Origin: Amblyornis subalaris
Taxonomy: Eukaryota > Chordata > Aves > Passeriformes > Ptilonorhynchidae
NCBI GenBank assembly: GCA_018881555.1
Contig: JACAXG010000053.1
Coordinates: 2,779,210 to 2,843,209 of the forward strand
DNA length: 64,000 bases
Direction: 5' to 3'
Shown: positions 38,440 through 52,934 of the stretch, one piece after another
How the letters are laid out: the number at the start of each line of letters is the position of its first letter
How positions within the stretch are numbered: the first letter of the stretch is position 1
The notes under the pieces: generated by a model
Database searches by the model: none
Seen by the model: the letters and a program-made list of their open reading frames with translations, nothing else
What the model was told of the DNA's origin: nothing
Program-made: the position numbers and the translations under genes

Positions 38440-38640
38440 TGACCCAATTAATGTCTGAGTTAATTAGGAGGAGCTGTCACTGAGACATCAGAGAACGTAT
38501 CAGAGAAGTTTGCAATTAATGAGACCAAGGTGATAATATGCAATTGTTTACAANACACACACTCTTTTCTTCGGGTGAAGATACTGTCATTATAAGGCTG
38601 ACAGCATCTACTGGCCCACAACTAGGCTTCATCTTATTTT
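38440..38640. promoter_or_regulatory. candidate conserved regulatory block with homeodomain and forkhead motifs
   Basis: Within 110 bases there are CAATTAAT (38445-38452), TTAATTAG (38460-38467), a second CAATTAAT (38513-38520), and TTGTTTAC (38544-38551), a forkhead-type site that overlaps a CAATTGTT SOX-like core. The block is free of simple repeats and transposon signatures. The motif grouping is typical of developmental enhancers, but conservation is not visible from one sequence. Confidence 0.25.
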
Positions 38641-41600
38641 ACAATATTTGTGAAACGTTGAAAGAAAACATGCCCCTAAGAACATCGGTACGAAGTAAAG
38701 GTGAGTGAACCGTATTTTCCACTCCTGTTTTCACCTCATCTGAAGTAGATAAAGTAAAGATGAATGTATCTAAGCCAAAGTTGTGATTTATTTAATTCAC
38801 AGAGAACTACTAGAGATTGTGTTTGTCAGTTCTCTTGGCATCCTCTCACCACTCCCAAGCACCCTCCACTCTCAAGGGCAGAAAAGAAACAATAGTCCAA
38901 AAGTAAGATAAAGCATTTCAAAAGCACCTGTTGATAGTGATAATGAGAGGGGGGGAAGCTAATAAAACAGAATTTAATTCCCCTAAAACCTCTCCCATTT
39001 CTCAGCTACTATATTCTGTTTGTAGTGGTTCATATGTACAAGTGACTAAAGGATCTTAAATATTCATAAATACATTTTAGGATCTGAGTGTTCNGCATAC
39101 TGAACGTGATTGTCTAGTACTACTCCACCTGTACAGGTGAAGGCTAATACAAATTAGAGAAAAGTCTGAATACCAGCACTCCACAGAAAACCTGGATTAC
39201 AAAGAATGTTAAATGTGCATCCCCTACAGCCTATAATGTCAAGCATTCCTGAAAAGAAAATGAAAGTCATTGAATTTCTAGACAGCTCATAAGCAACACC
39301 TTGCAAACAGCCTCAATGTTTACTGTAGGCTGTTCTTCCTTCAGCTTCTTTCTGAGGCTTCTATTTTTCATTTAACAGCTTTATTTGGGAAGTGACTGTT
39401 CAGTTCTCAAAGAAAGAAAAAGCACAAAGAAAAAACATTCAAATTGGAAGAATGGGGGAGGTGTTTGTCTCTTTTGCCTCTAAGATANTGAAAAATAAGA
39501 GCACAATAGAAATCAGTTTTAGACTTCATCACAAACTTGGTGACAACCATTACAAAGAAAATGCACATTTTAGAATTTTTAATATAAAATGTATTAAAGT
39601 TAGAACTCAGCAACGTGCCCAGTGCCACCAATAGCTGCAATTGTGTTTTTCCCTCAGAAACCACTGGGGGAAAAGCTATCACTATATAGAACAGGTATTA
39701 TAAGCTGTAGAAATCACATTGCTGAAGACAAGAGAAGCAGTTAAGCTGAGGTACCACCCTTGTCTATTAAGTTCCACAACAGCATTGGTTTCTGGTCCAG
39801 TATCTGCCTCTCAAGTACTACACTGAGGGGTAGGCAGCCTGTGATACACAGAGGAAGTACAGGATGTATTTCTTTTTAAGCAGTCAGGCATAGGTCCTGC
39901 TTATGAACATTTTATTATCTACAGTAACACCAAAACAACATACTTTGCTATGTGCTGTTAAACATATTGGTTACAACTTGGCATAAACTTCCCAGATTAT
40001 TTTTAAATTGTCTAAAGAACTAAATAAAATTAGATAGGAATCCCATCCAAAACTCATCTACCTGACACTAGTGCATTGACATTTGTTAAATCTGAATACT
40101 CAGTTTGGGGCCNAACACATTTTTTTCATGCACACATGGGGACAAAGCACATCTTAAATTTATCTTGGGAGAGTGGAGCAGAAGGAATCGGCAAAAATAA
40201 AATGGACGGGAACACTGAGATAGCAAGGGTATATATAATTCCCTTATCCATATTTTGAGGTACTTTTTCCATTCTGGGGTAGGGAGAAAAGGGAGGAGCA
40301 ATTTTTAGAATGATAAGATCATTAGATTTTGTAACATGTCCCTGAAATTATTAGTCCTCTTCAGAATATTTGAAGCAGTAGTGAAATATTTGTTACAATT
40401 AGATTTAACATGAGTACTGTTCATCTTCTCATTAAGTAGACATTGCTTGAGCAAGTCAAAAGAATATTTACAATAACAAATTGTATTTAAATCCTGCAGG
40501 TTTCATGCCCTCCCAACTGAAACTAGGATTTTCTGGCTGTACCAGACATGGACATTTTAGATAACTAATATATTTGCTGCCTGTACATATTTCTGTGCAT
40601 TGATCAGTGTTTTTTGATTTCATACATCATTCAGAACTGCTTGCAATGAAGGATTTCATATCTATAACATTAAGTGAAGATTAAGAAATATTAGTATTGG
40701 TGCTAGGACAGTTACCTATTATAAACATTGATTTTTATTTCAACTCAGTGCCAACTCATCAGCTCTACTGAGAAGAGCTGTGTTTCCTTAATATAGATTC
40801 AGTATAGAAAAAGAAGAAAAACATCTATTCGTCATTCTTTTTACAGCTGTTCTTTTCCAGTCTAGACAACTCAAGGCAAGTGTGACATTTCACAAGATCA
40901 TAAACTACATTGAAGAAACATACTGTCATTCTATTCCAATGTTTTTGCAACAGTAAAGAAGAGTAATTTTCTTTGTAGCCTAATGCTTTTTAGAGATACC
41001 TTAATCAATCTGCATAGATATTTTGATCACATTCATCCGAATAGAGAAACAGAAGTGAATAGATATTGGAATTTCAGTTTTGGCTTCTATCCTGGAGGAC
41101 TGTACAAAAGACCAATTGAAAANATTCAGGGTAGAAAACTTACAAGCCAGCAGAGGAAGGAAGGAAAAATCTGTTAAAATGAATGTAAAATCTATGGATA
41201 ACCTATTAGGAGAGGAAAGAGAAGAAATGAAGATTCAACTGCAAAGATTACTGATAAAATCTCACCCAAAAAGCTGAAACTATTACACAGTGACAGTTAC
41301 TAAAAACCTGTACCTGAACCAAGGGAAATTCACTGAAATTAGAGCATGATGGTTTAGAATGAACCAAAAAAATGTTATATCCATTAATTCTCAGGAAGTT
41401 CAGATAGCACTATACAAAACAGTTCAATGTGAACACAATAGGGAAAATACTTCCTCTTTCCCTGCTTAAATCAGGTATAATTCCTATTGTCTTCACCCTT
41501 CTCCTTTAATTTATTAATAATACATCTCCTTTGCATACTCTTTAGTTTCTTTTATGTTTTCACACTCCAAAATTGGAATCTGGTTACCCNCTGACTATAT

Positions 41601-41776
41601 GGTTCACAGTCACACTGTGGTATTCCTGAGCATATAAAATCCTTGGGACTAATGTGTAAAAGGATAAAAGAGGATTTATAAAGATTAATGGTGGAAAGGT
41701 ATTCAGATGGATCTGAACACAAGTATCCTGAGGCAGTGTTTAGCTTCAGTAGCGACTAATTACTGATATCCCGACT
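38641..41776. other. unique non-coding stretch
   Basis: No gene or transposon recognised. Frames of 60-90 codons (39392-39634 plus, 39407-39682 minus, 41080-41277 plus) overlap or show no domains. Confidence 0.55.
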
Positions 41777-41916
41777 CTGAGATGAGCTCACTGGGTCAGA
41801 GCATGGTGCTAATAACACCAAGCTTGTGGGTTCAATCTCCATATGGACCATTTCCTTAAGAATTGGATTTGATAAACCTTGTGGGTCCCTTCCAACTCAC
41901 AATATCATGTGAATCT
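41777..41916 (+). mobile_element. tRNA-Ile-derived SINE with CR1-like tail (TguSINE1-like)
   Basis: Positions 41777-41850 align without gaps to a 74-base isoleucine tRNA with anticodon AAT, as I remember that tRNA. Visible parts are the A-box region TGAGCTCACTGG (41783-41794) and an intact anticodon stem TGGTG / CACCA (41804-41808 and 41816-41820) around the loop CTAATAA with AAT at 41811-41813. The B box GGTTCAATCTCC (41829-41840) and the end ACCA follow. The 5' acceptor strand is decayed. A tail at 41863-41916 (TTGGATTTGATAAACCTTGT, then GGGTCCCTTCCAACTCA) resembles the 3' end of CR1. A tRNA head joined to a CR1-like tail is the known plan of avian SINEs that borrow CR1 reverse transcriptase. 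The sequence is diverged, so this is an old, inactive copy. Confidence 0.88.
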
Positions 41917-43765
41917 AGTGCTGGCATCTATTATATGCCATGTAATTATTGTTTCACATCATTGCTAGATGGACCTTTAGGCCAATCACTGAGCACCAGG
42001 ATCAAGAAAACCAGAATAACTTCAGTATTTTGCTCCTTTCACTCAACTCACAAAGGAAATATTCTTTGGCCAACAGAAGAACCAAAAAGAAAGTTAGTTC
42101 TGAGAATTTTGGGAAGTGAGGAATGAGTTGTCTACTCCTCCAATNCTTGCAACGCCTAACAACCAACTTAGCAACCACATAAATAGTGCCTATGTTATTT
42201 TGGTATTTCTACACCGCTAATTGTCAGGCATTCTGCATCAGCATCATCAGCTTGATGACAATGACATACAGAGGTTAAATNACTTGGATATCTGATTAGC
42301 TGTCAGAAACAATGCTTCTATGACAGTCAGGCTCCACCTAACATCCACAGCAGGACCCAGAGCGTTTGCAACCAAACACTAGTTTTGGAAAATAAAAATA
42401 CTGCCATTCTTATAATGGAAGAAGTTGAAAATCATGCAGCAGACAGCTACATTAATAAAAGTAACATGGAAATGATTTATAATTAATACAAAACAACTTA
42501 CAAAGGTCAAATTGGCATGACTGTCACATTTCAGGCAATGTAAATTTTCCACATTTCTATTTTATTTTCCCAGTAATAAAGAAATGCAATGAATCTCAGG
42601 TCTGACATTTTTCCTGTATTGACAGGTCTTGAACAGAGAAATAACTTCAGTAATACACAATTCTCCATATTAAATTGTTTAACAGCTAAGGAGATCGCTG
42701 TGCATAAAAAACTCATTCTTTTAAAATTATTTTTTTTCCAACTGTAGTCAAATGTCATGCTCAAGCACATGAAGAAAGCTTAAGACAGCTTCTAAACTGT
42801 GTTTGTTCATATAAAGAGGCATGCAGATNGTATTTAATAGAATGTGATGCAGGTATTTGCCCCCTGCTAGGTTTTACACATTGTAAGGAACTACACAGAA
42901 CACAGACTGACTGGACATTGATTTTTTGGACTAAGCAACGTTAGTCTGACTACGAACTTAAACAGAGAGAGAATTTAATTGACATTTCCTATTTCCCCAT
43001 GAAGATAGGTGTGGCCATGAGAAAATAATTTTCAGTGCTAACTGCAAATATATTGAAAAAACTTTTCAGTGAGGCAGGGGAATAAGCAGGATACAGAAGC
43101 AATATGAAGACAAAATTTTAAAACTGACTATACTCTTAGTGTGACTTAAGTTATCTTCAAGAAGTAAGGATTTACACATAGTATAAAAAATTATGACAGT
43201 AAATGGAAATATGACAATATCTGTATAGAAGCACATAAACACTAAGAATGAACTGAAAGTAGTGAGACATCTGTTTTCATTCACAGTTTTTTAACTTTTT
43301 ACACACCATTATATGGATATTAATCTGTCAGAGAAACATATGCTCTTTGCTTTGTTTTTTGAATATTTTTCACCATTATCTTGGCTTTTACAACATAAAC
43401 CTCACACAAAATATGAGAATTTCTCTAACAATGTAACATTCAACCAACCCGTATGACAGCTTATCATCAGGACTTATATATTTTAATAATTGAAAAAGTT
43501 TATAGTCTCGAAACCAGAAACAGTTAACTCATCTTCCTTTTAGTTGTTGATTTATTTAAATGCAGTTGATTTAAGGTGAGCATTTAAGGGTTGGCTAGCT
43601 TTTATTTTAAAATGGAACAGATGTACACCCACTTTTCAGTGTACTTCACTGTCAAGACATTCCCCACAGCACTCCTGCAGTTCAGGACTCTGCTAGAACA
43701 TGGAGGAACTTACTCTATATTTCAACTTTGAAAAATAGAAAAAGATAATACTGCACGTGCAGGGG
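41917..43765. other. unique non-coding stretch
   Basis: No gene or known repeat recognised. Short frames only. Confidence 0.55.
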
Positions 43766-43795
43766 AAAAAAAAAAAAAAAAGAAGAAAAAGAAAG
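43766..43795. repeat. A-rich simple repeat
   Basis: Sixteen A bases followed by GAAGAAAAAGAAAG. It could be a retroposon tail, but nothing recognisable precedes it. Confidence 0.85.
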
Positions 43796-46700
43796 TATTT
43801 TCCTATTTCACAGACATTTGGCAGACGAGTCTCCATCTTAGTTGGAAGGAGGTGAAAAACCAGTGTCATTGCTTGAAATGATGCATGTTACCGGATTATT
43901 CTTATTAGTGAGGATTACAGTCTTGGCAGTCTAAGCAATATAGATTGAAATAACTGCAACAAGTATAATACCAACATTAAGAAATAAGTAAATTATGGAA
44001 TTATAGTCCTTTATCAGTCTGTAAAGCTTAATAGNCTTCCCAAGCTAATATTTTTTTTAATTTATATTTTCCATAGAACTTCACATCTTTGAAAATGTTT
44101 CTATTCTGAGTAACACACAGCTACTATGATTGCAGTGAAAGCAGCAGAGAAAAAACCTCAAAAGTTGGCTCTGATTTTTCCTACAAGTCTTGTCAGAAAT
44201 GTAAGCATTCTACAAGTTTAAGAGCTGAGATTAGATATTACATTACAGAATTAATTATTATTATTAATATTAGATGCTGCTTTAGAGAATGAATTAATAC
44301 TGCAAAAAACATTCAAGGTATTAAAATTCTGTGCACTTACTTGCACCATACAGTTATAAAAAAGATGAATTAATTTTTATTCTACAACACTGAAATTTAG
44401 CTAGAAATCTGATTGGTAGACTTTACATGCACAAAGAACTATAAAAACAAAGACATCATTGAGGTGATTCAGAGGCAAATTACAAACAATAAAAAAAATC
44501 ATCACAAGGTAATTTACAAATTCATCCATATTCAAATTTTGCAGTATTTGTATCTAGTGAAATGTATTTTAAGACTACCCAAAGCACCAATTCAAACACA
44601 CAGATATACACACACATACACAAGGATATAAACGTTTAAAGCACTGAAGTTTTCGTGGTGAGTTCTGACCTCCAGATGCATGAGCTCTGTGACTCCTTGG
44701 CTGTGATAGAAGCAAAATATTCACCCATATGATCTTCACTTGTGCAAGTGTTCAAGCAGACACATCTATATAGCACTGATACATTAACACAGCTTTCCAC
44801 ATATTCCTGAAAGATGGCACATACATCCGATGATGTTTGATAACATTTATTAAACTCTTCAAGCAAGCGTTCACCTCACCTCTAAGTATTCCTGGAGATC
44901 ATTTTCAATTCTAATGCACTAAAGTAAGCATTAAATCTGGGTCTTGTTCCTTAATTCATTATTTATTCTAGGAACATAAACTTTAACCTATATGCGTAAG
45001 CAACTCTTTTTAACTTCTATACTGTGTATTTGACTGCAGCTGGGGTTTTTTTTAATGCTATTACTAGCTGTCATCTTCACTTTACAAACTGCAATTAGGC
45101 TTGGTGATTAAAATGCATTAACTACATTTCTAAGAGCTGTTATATGTAACAAAGACCATAGACTGTGTGTGTTCTTCCTATCCCCGACTATTTTTTGGCA
45201 AACTACTCTCCTCAACTATTGAGAGTAACAAGTGCATCTACGTTTCTCTGCAAGATATATATACAAGGTAAAGGAGATCTGTAATGAAAAAGCCAACTCC
45301 CAAAAAATATTTAAAGTAACAAGTCCAACCAATCAGAACTCTTGGGTTACTTTGCAAATGTAATTGTGGTAGAAATTCTTTGAAAAAAACCTGACCATTT
45401 ATCTAAAGATTAAAATGCCTGAATGTGTTACGCATACACTGTGTTAAAACACATTTTATGTATTCACCCTCCACCACCTTTAACACTTCAAGACAGTGTA
45501 TCTTGCTCTATATTTTGCACCTTACTGAAAATCCACTGTTCCTGTGAGAAGTCAGTTAAGCAGTGCCACTTCTGCCACTTTTGTGCCTGCAAACCAAAAC
45601 CACAGCGGTACAAAAAGTCTCACCACCCAAAAGGTGTTACAAACATACACTGAACCACAGCTAATATTCAAGTACCCAGAATGAGTCCACCCAATTTCTT
45701 CTCTACAAGGTGGGCTGGGATGGTGACATCTGGGCTGCCCTTCTCCCAAAACCTACAGCTACCCAGAAAAGATGCCAACAGAATACAGAGTGCTCCAAAA
45801 TTGCACCAAGTATACCATAGAGATTTACAAGCACATCATTAAATCAAGATAATATGAACAAAAATATGCTAAACACTCTTCACAATGCATTTATATTCAA
45901 GTTGAGCTAACTGAAATGCTGCAGGAAGGCTTAGACTCTAGAGCAGGAATGCTGCCCTTCCTCCAAAATTAGTAAGGTCTTCTCCCCTACTGCTGCAGAT
46001 GAACCACCTGCTGAAGCAGGGAGCAGCCTGGCTATCGGTTCCAGAGATCCCTGATGCATCCCTGATCATAGCCACTTATTCCCATCTGAAGAAGCGAAAA
46101 ATGCTTTTGCATTGATAGGAGCAATGTACATAAATTATGTTGGTTTTTATTTGGGTCCCTTTTTGCTGTTATTTCGGGTTTGGTTTTTACAACTTAAAAA
46201 ATGGTAAGGAAAAGACATTTTATTCTTAATTTACATGAACAATTATTAACAGAGTTGTTAAAAAGACTGTGTAAGGCTATGGTTGGTCAATAACTAAATA
46301 GATGGAAATACCCCTAGCAAAAGGGCAAATCCATCTATAGAATTGCTATCAAGGAGAGGAATTGCTGGCAATACAATTTGTTCTTTTATAGCAAGTAAGA
46401 AAACCTTGTATTGATTCAAATGTTATCTCTTGTTTGGATAGAGTAGCATTGTTACATTTAATTAATACAATGAAATTTCCCAGTCTATTCTATTAGTTGT
46501 TTAATACAGTCAGAATGAAGCTAAGTGCTTTAACTCTTTACAAAATTCCAAATGAAAATTGAGCAGTAGTGACATTTCTTGACATCACAAAGTGTTTTTT
46601 CATTTATTTTACATACTTCATTTTCTGTAATATTCAACTTCCTAACTACAGGAAGTAGCAACATATTTAGTTCTGATATATTTTATATACATTAATAGTT

Positions 46701-49700
46701 ATCCAAGGCAACAATTACTATTTCTTGATCACATTAAAACAGACACAACTATACTTTCAATATCACTGTAATAGTCTCCCTACTAATAAACACATTGGAG
46801 CACAAGCTTCCAATGAGGTATGAGCACTCTGCTTTCTCTGCAAAAAGCGTAAACTCGTAAGACTCAAGAGTCACTCCTAACAGAACAAGAATAACTTCTG
46901 TACGTTAAGCATATGTGCACACGTATTACATATTACTAAACGAAAAATTACATATTACTACTGTCAAAGGCCCTTTTCTGAAATCCTCTATGAAGAAGTG
47001 GTACCAAAAACCTGCTTACTTCAAATGTGCTGTCTCACTCATTGATAAGTGAGATGTGTATGAAAGCAAACATATTTTTTTGTGTATATATGCATATCTC
47101 TGTATCAGGACAGATAGAAAGCAGAGCTCTTGGTCTGATCTGATTTGCCACATCCAGATCACCAACCAGACCTTCTCTAAGCTGCGTGTGCCAGACCTCA
47201 ATTCAGGCCACCTTAGCTGAGTTTATCACTGCATGCATTAAGGGTGTTAGTGAGACAACACACTGTTCACGGGAGGATTTTCCTGCAGCACAGCCGAGAT
47301 GAAAACAAAGGGAACAGAGGAGTGAAAGCTCTGACTCAGCTCTTGCCTTCCTCTCCAAGGGTTTTTTTTCCCCTTGAGGAGGCTGGAAGGAAGAAACCAT
47401 TCCCTAAGAAGACAGGAGTAACTTTGTCTTTGGTTCACAAGAGTTTGTTTTGCTTGCAACATTAGTGGAAAATAAAAGCAATTCACACAATTGGGTCATA
47501 ATCAATCAACAAACAGAAAATTGCCAAAGATCTGCAAGTGGNTTAATACTATTCTGAAATGCCACCAGATAACATATCAACCAGGAGTTGAATGGCAATT
47601 GCTAAGGTATCAGTCCTACTAAAACAAGTCCTGTCAATATTCACCCCGTTTCAAAACTCCAATTTGATGATATATTTGTACGGTTAATATTTAGGCATGC
47701 AAGCTTTATCGCTGCAAATACTCCCAATGGAGAGTAAAGCAGACCCCTTAGTTTTGTATATTCCATGTGTGTAAAACTCCAACTGAATTCTACAGCTTAA
47801 AATGTAGCCCCGAAAACATAACTGGAAATACATATTAATGCCGGATAATTCAAAATTTACTTTGAGATGGGGAATTAGTACTCATAATTTCAAAATATGA
47901 ATTGAGAACTACAAATATTTGTAAATCCTCCATTTGTTAACAATTATTCACTGAAATTTCAGTAATTGTGGATGATGAGTGTGTTGAAAAATTTTGTAGT
48001 CTGTTCATAAACAAAGGCCTTCAAAAGCTAAGTACAGCATTTTAAGCAGATGTATACAATTTAACAGTGCCAAAAATAGTAACCTTTTAACTAATCACTT
48101 AGTAAATAGCTATTTTTCCTAAACATAAAGCAATCCCATTAATCTGGCCATTATAAACTTCATTTTTGAAGTGGTTACAGAATTTACTGTGGCCTTATTT
48201 TGTCTAACTTTGTTTTCAATATATTTGAAACCATCTTAGTGAAATTAAGCGAAGAAATTCAGTTCATGCCTGTACAGAACAACAACATAATTTGGCTTCC
48301 CACGTTAAAACCCATCATACAATACCTTCAAAAATTAAGAACTATTACAGTGATTAATTTGCTGCACTGATTTACTAGAACAAATGTGTAGATATAATTC
48401 ACCAGTATCACTTATGTACTGCATCATCAATAAACAAAATGAATCTTTATTAAAAAAAAAGAATTATGAAGCTACTCAGCCATCTGTGCTGTTAGGACTG
48501 TAGGCTTTCAGCAATATTTAAAACAGCCTAGCTAATACACATTCTTATATATAATTAAAAGTGGTGCTTGAGGAGGTTTTTTGACTAAAGTATGCTATTT
48601 TATTAAAGAAGGTTTTGCATGGGAAACAACTGTTCTACTAAATTCCATCTACAAAAAGAAACCATTTTACTAAAGTAATCTAAGTTTATGTATAAGGCAA
48701 ATACTGAAAGGAAAATACTTAGAATAAAATCTTCGTTTGGGCACTTCTGGGAACTCCTAATTTATTGAGGAGATTTATATTTCCCATCAGCATCTATTAC
48801 ATCTCTCAGAGTGATGCCTTTCAGCTTCAAGAATCTGAAGCTAGTTAAATTTTTGTGTCTATTTAGTTTCTCTTCATAACTGAGATTATTATTAGCATAA
48901 AAAGGTAAGAATTAGGGTTAAACTGTCTTCATATAATTGCAACAAATACTCCTGAGACAGTTTATTTAATTGAATGGCAGCTAAAATTGAATTATTAATT
49001 TAAAATATTAAAAATAGAAATAAATATAAAATATAAAAGTTTTTAATGTCACTGACATATCTTTGAAAAACATACTTTTTTTGGACATGTTTCCAGTAAG
49101 ATTTAAATTCCTAAAAAGTTTCTTCCCACTTAATAATTGTAGTTCAGGGAACTTACTAGACTAAGTCTCTAGATGACATGTATTTCTTACCAGTGCTTGA
49201 AATTACACTAAAAATAGGGGTGTGTACGGACTTTAGGGGTTCCTCAGCAAATACATTGAGATCACACAATTCTGAGAGCCTGCAGTAATCCAGACACAGG
49301 AAAAAAAAAAAAGAAAAGGTTCAGCAACAAGAAAAGCCCAGGTTTATTGTGACCTCATCATGGTGTTACTTCTACTATACAAACAGATGTAAGACACTCA
49401 GATCTGATGATCTTTACAGAAGCCTGTGAACGCTCTCTGTTCACCTCAATCAACGGCGCTCCTACACAGGAGGAAACCAGAGGAAGCCAAAGAGAAAGCT
49501 GGACCTTAGCTGGGACCCAAGTGCTGCCAGATCAGGTTACCTGACCCAACTGCACAGGCACCTCACTCCAGAGCCAGAAGAACACCCTGAGTCAGCTCAG
49601 ACCTCAAAGCAAAGGTCCAGTTTTTAAAGAACTGCCCTCTAATAAAACAAGCGTCTGGCTCAGGGAGGACAGAAGTCCACACTCACCATTCATATTTCTG

Positions 49701-52700
49701 CAAGGACGTTTTAGTATGTTCTCATAAATTCTTTTTTTCAAGGAGAAAACATGATTTTCCAAAAGCCTTGGATTACATGTGGGACTAAGTAAGATTACGT
49801 TTCCACACACAATTTAACGCCACTTCATAAATTTGTAATTTGCAGTATCACAGGCTTCCCTTGCCCACCTTGAGTTATCCCCCAATAGAAAACACAAAAG
49901 TGAACCTCTGAAAATGAAGAGCAATCAAGNAGGAAGATTTCACAGATGTCCTCTGTTGCTCATTACACTAAAACTTAGAATGCTCATATCTCATAGGTCA
50001 AGTAATGTAAAATATTTAAAAGGAGAGGAAAAAAGACATTGAAAACCAGACTGCATTTGCTGTCTGTAATCTGTTTTTTCCAGCAATTCATGACTATACT
50101 TGCTAAAATTATGCCTGTTTAGCATGTGTATTACCATAGCAGCCTCTCTCTGGTTCTTAGCTTTCTTTTGCAGGCCTCTATCAGAGTGTGCTAAATAATT
50201 ATGGTCTCTTTTTTTATGCCATTCCCAAAGTGCTTCCTTTTCCAGGCCTAATTAGTGCTGATATTCAATGTAATTAGTTGAATTTAGAAATTTTCTATGT
50301 AAAAAGGTTGTTCTACAGCTTCTCATCAGCTTATATCAGGGAAAAAAATTCCAGTGATAGTTAAATATCAACAACATGTTTTAAGTTTTCCAAAGATATT
50401 TCTAAACAATTAAAATAACATAAAATTAAACAACCAGGTGGAATATAATTCAAGCTACTTTATTTCTCATGGAANGTGGTAGAACCTCCCAAAATCTAGG
50501 CTAAATGCCTATATAATTCATCTTTTCCAAGAGAGCAAAAGATCAGATATGAGGTCATAATAAAAGCATTCATGCATGTAAAGTCACATATTCCTATAAA
50601 AAAAAAAAATAAAAAGCTGCACGTCAGATTTCAAGGATAACATCAAATTACTCATAATGGAAAAAAAATTAAGTTGATTGGTTTATCTTTTNTTTTGTTT
50701 TGTTTTCAAATTACTGAAAGAAAAAAGCTCTAAAGTTTTTGGCTTGCNTTTTTTTTTTTTTGTTAGGGCAAAATTAATTTATTTATGTGTTAATCAAGCT
50801 TCCAGTGCGTTTACACATCTGAGAATTTTACACTGAAATATGAGCTCTGAAGTTGAGAAAGTTAATTGGTTTCACTGATGAAAATAAGCCACTACCTCTG
50901 TGACCAGCCTGACCTGGTTTGGAGTTCTCCCTTACTTGTAACAAAAGAGAACTTGTAGCGATAGAAATTAGCTTTGTTATCCTCTCAAAGTCTCCAAACA
51001 AAACATGACATCCTAATGGCCAATTAGAGCTCCACACCTGCTGTTGGGAGGAGAACCTCGTTAATACTTAATTTGCAGAACAGCCATTTTAATGTTTTCT
51101 GAAAAATAAGTAATAGCTGAGTAGCCACTTCACCAAGCTGGATAACCCACAGGAAGCCTTTTCCAGGGCTGGCCACAGAAGTCAGGGAAATAGGAATCAC
51201 TGTTTTGCCATCTGAGGAAAGATGCCTGAAATCCAGCTTTTTGTAATTTTTACACAAAGACGGAAGTAGCAGCTCCAGTATCTCTTCCCTCTGGTTATCC
51301 AGAATATGTCCATGCTAAAGACTCTCTCTCAAAATTGTCCTTCACTGCACACTAATAGACACGTTTAGAAAGAAATTAAGTCAAAACCAACCTAAATAGA
51401 GTATTTCTGCAGTCTACTGATTTAATGAACCTGTATTTCCAGTAAGTTTTGCTCATGATAAAGAAACACTAACTATAATAACAGACTGAATATAGTTGGT
51501 TTCTTGAAAGCACAAACTGAGAACAGGAAGAGATGCACAGCAAAGTCACACAACGCTGGAAAGCCTATGATGTCACCAGCATGATGCCTTACTAACACTT
51601 CCCAGTTGTATTAATCATGTAAATAACAAGGCAGGTTCACCACACACAAACATTTTTGTCAAATAGTGCATGAAATATAAAAAAAAAAATAGGTTGAAAG
51701 TGCTTCCAATATTTCAGATACAGCAGCTGTTTACCACTCATGTTTTAACATCTATCAACAAGCTCAACTACAGAAAATACCAGCAAATATTATCTACCTA
51801 TGCCACCGCATGAAATAGAACAGACATCTCCAATCCAAATCTCCCNTTTGCACTCACCCTCTTCAAGATCCTGTACAACAATGCACTTCTCATGCTTGAA
51901 ATGATCATAGGGGTGATAAAGATCGATTCAAGACTAAAAACACCAAGAATATGGATATAATAATTTGCACCCAGAGGCAACCTAAAGAATGGCTTAAAAA
52001 AATCCTCCCAACTGGTGTGAAACTAAGAATAATTGTAACAGAATAACATTATTATATGATAAAAACTGAAAAAAGAGGTCATAACATCTGAATTCTTCCT
52101 GCCACAACAGAGCACAAGTTAAGCCATTTAATTTCTGCATTTCAGCTGCTGTATCCAACTCAAAGCCAATGGTGTTAGTCTTGATTTATTAGTCATTACA
52201 AAGGAGATTAAGATTCTCCTTTGTAAAGCCATAAAGGGTTCCAAATTATGACTGACTTGAACAGGGCTGATTGTATAAGACTTATTTATAAGCCATTGAC
52301 ACTGTCGTGATGTTTCCATTTTACCCCTTTATCAAACACAGTCTGGCCAGGCTAAAATTTCTATAATTATGTTTTTACTTGTACTGTTAAAAATTACGGT
52401 TAAGAATAGTTTAGCCATCTTTGAGACTCAGACTAGAGAAAAGATTTTCTCCTATCAAAAATATTAATCTTATAGCTATTTTCTTGGGAGGTATCTCAAT
52501 GTGTCCTTGGAGTTGCAGGGAGATTCAGTGTTCTAGGTTGGAACATATCCAGTCTAGTCCCTGTGAGAGGCGTGAGAGAAAGAAAATATCTGTAAGGGGA
52601 GAAGTTGCAGTCATTAGAGGAACTTGGTAATCCCATGTCAGTACTACGCACATAGCAGTGCACCAGGCAGAGGTCAGAAAAGCACCTTTCCCTTTCTCAT

Positions 52701-52915
52701 AACTTTTACTGGCTTCTATTGCAGCGAGCACAGAAAGTGAAGCCCTCGTCCTTGTGCTATCTCACTCTTCCAGCACTTCCACCAGACATTCAATAAGCGT
52801 GGAATAAGAGGCAAGGATGGTACTGGAAAGTGAACTAAAAATAAAAATATCATGAAAACCAGTGAAGAACTGAAGAACCAATGGCTCACCACAGAAGTTA
52901 GGCCAGCCTCCCCGG
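43796..52915. other. long unique non-coding stretch without recognisable elements
   Basis: About nine kilobases with no gene, RNA gene or transposon that I can support. Small features: ATT-type repeats near 44253-44268, a short CA-rich tract near 44598-44622, and an A/T-only segment near 48985-49045. A GC-balanced patch lies at 49430-49620. A part at 50125-50290 (core CCTAATTAGTGCTGATATTC) has conserved-element texture. Frames do not exceed 80 codons. Confidence 0.55.
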
Positions 52916-52934
52916 AAAAAAAAAAAAAAAAAAA
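52916..52934. repeat. poly(A) run
   Basis: Nineteen A bases after CCTCCCCGG, followed by GAAAAACAAAACC. Minus-strand frames across it (52716-53006, 52762-53187) contain phenylalanine runs and are not credible genes. Confidence 0.9.

Noticed and set aside
41777..41850. A functional isoleucine tRNA gene
   Set aside because: The acceptor-stem 5' strand does not pair with the 3' strand, many positions differ from the tRNA, and a CR1-like tail follows directly. It is a SINE head, not a working tRNA gene.
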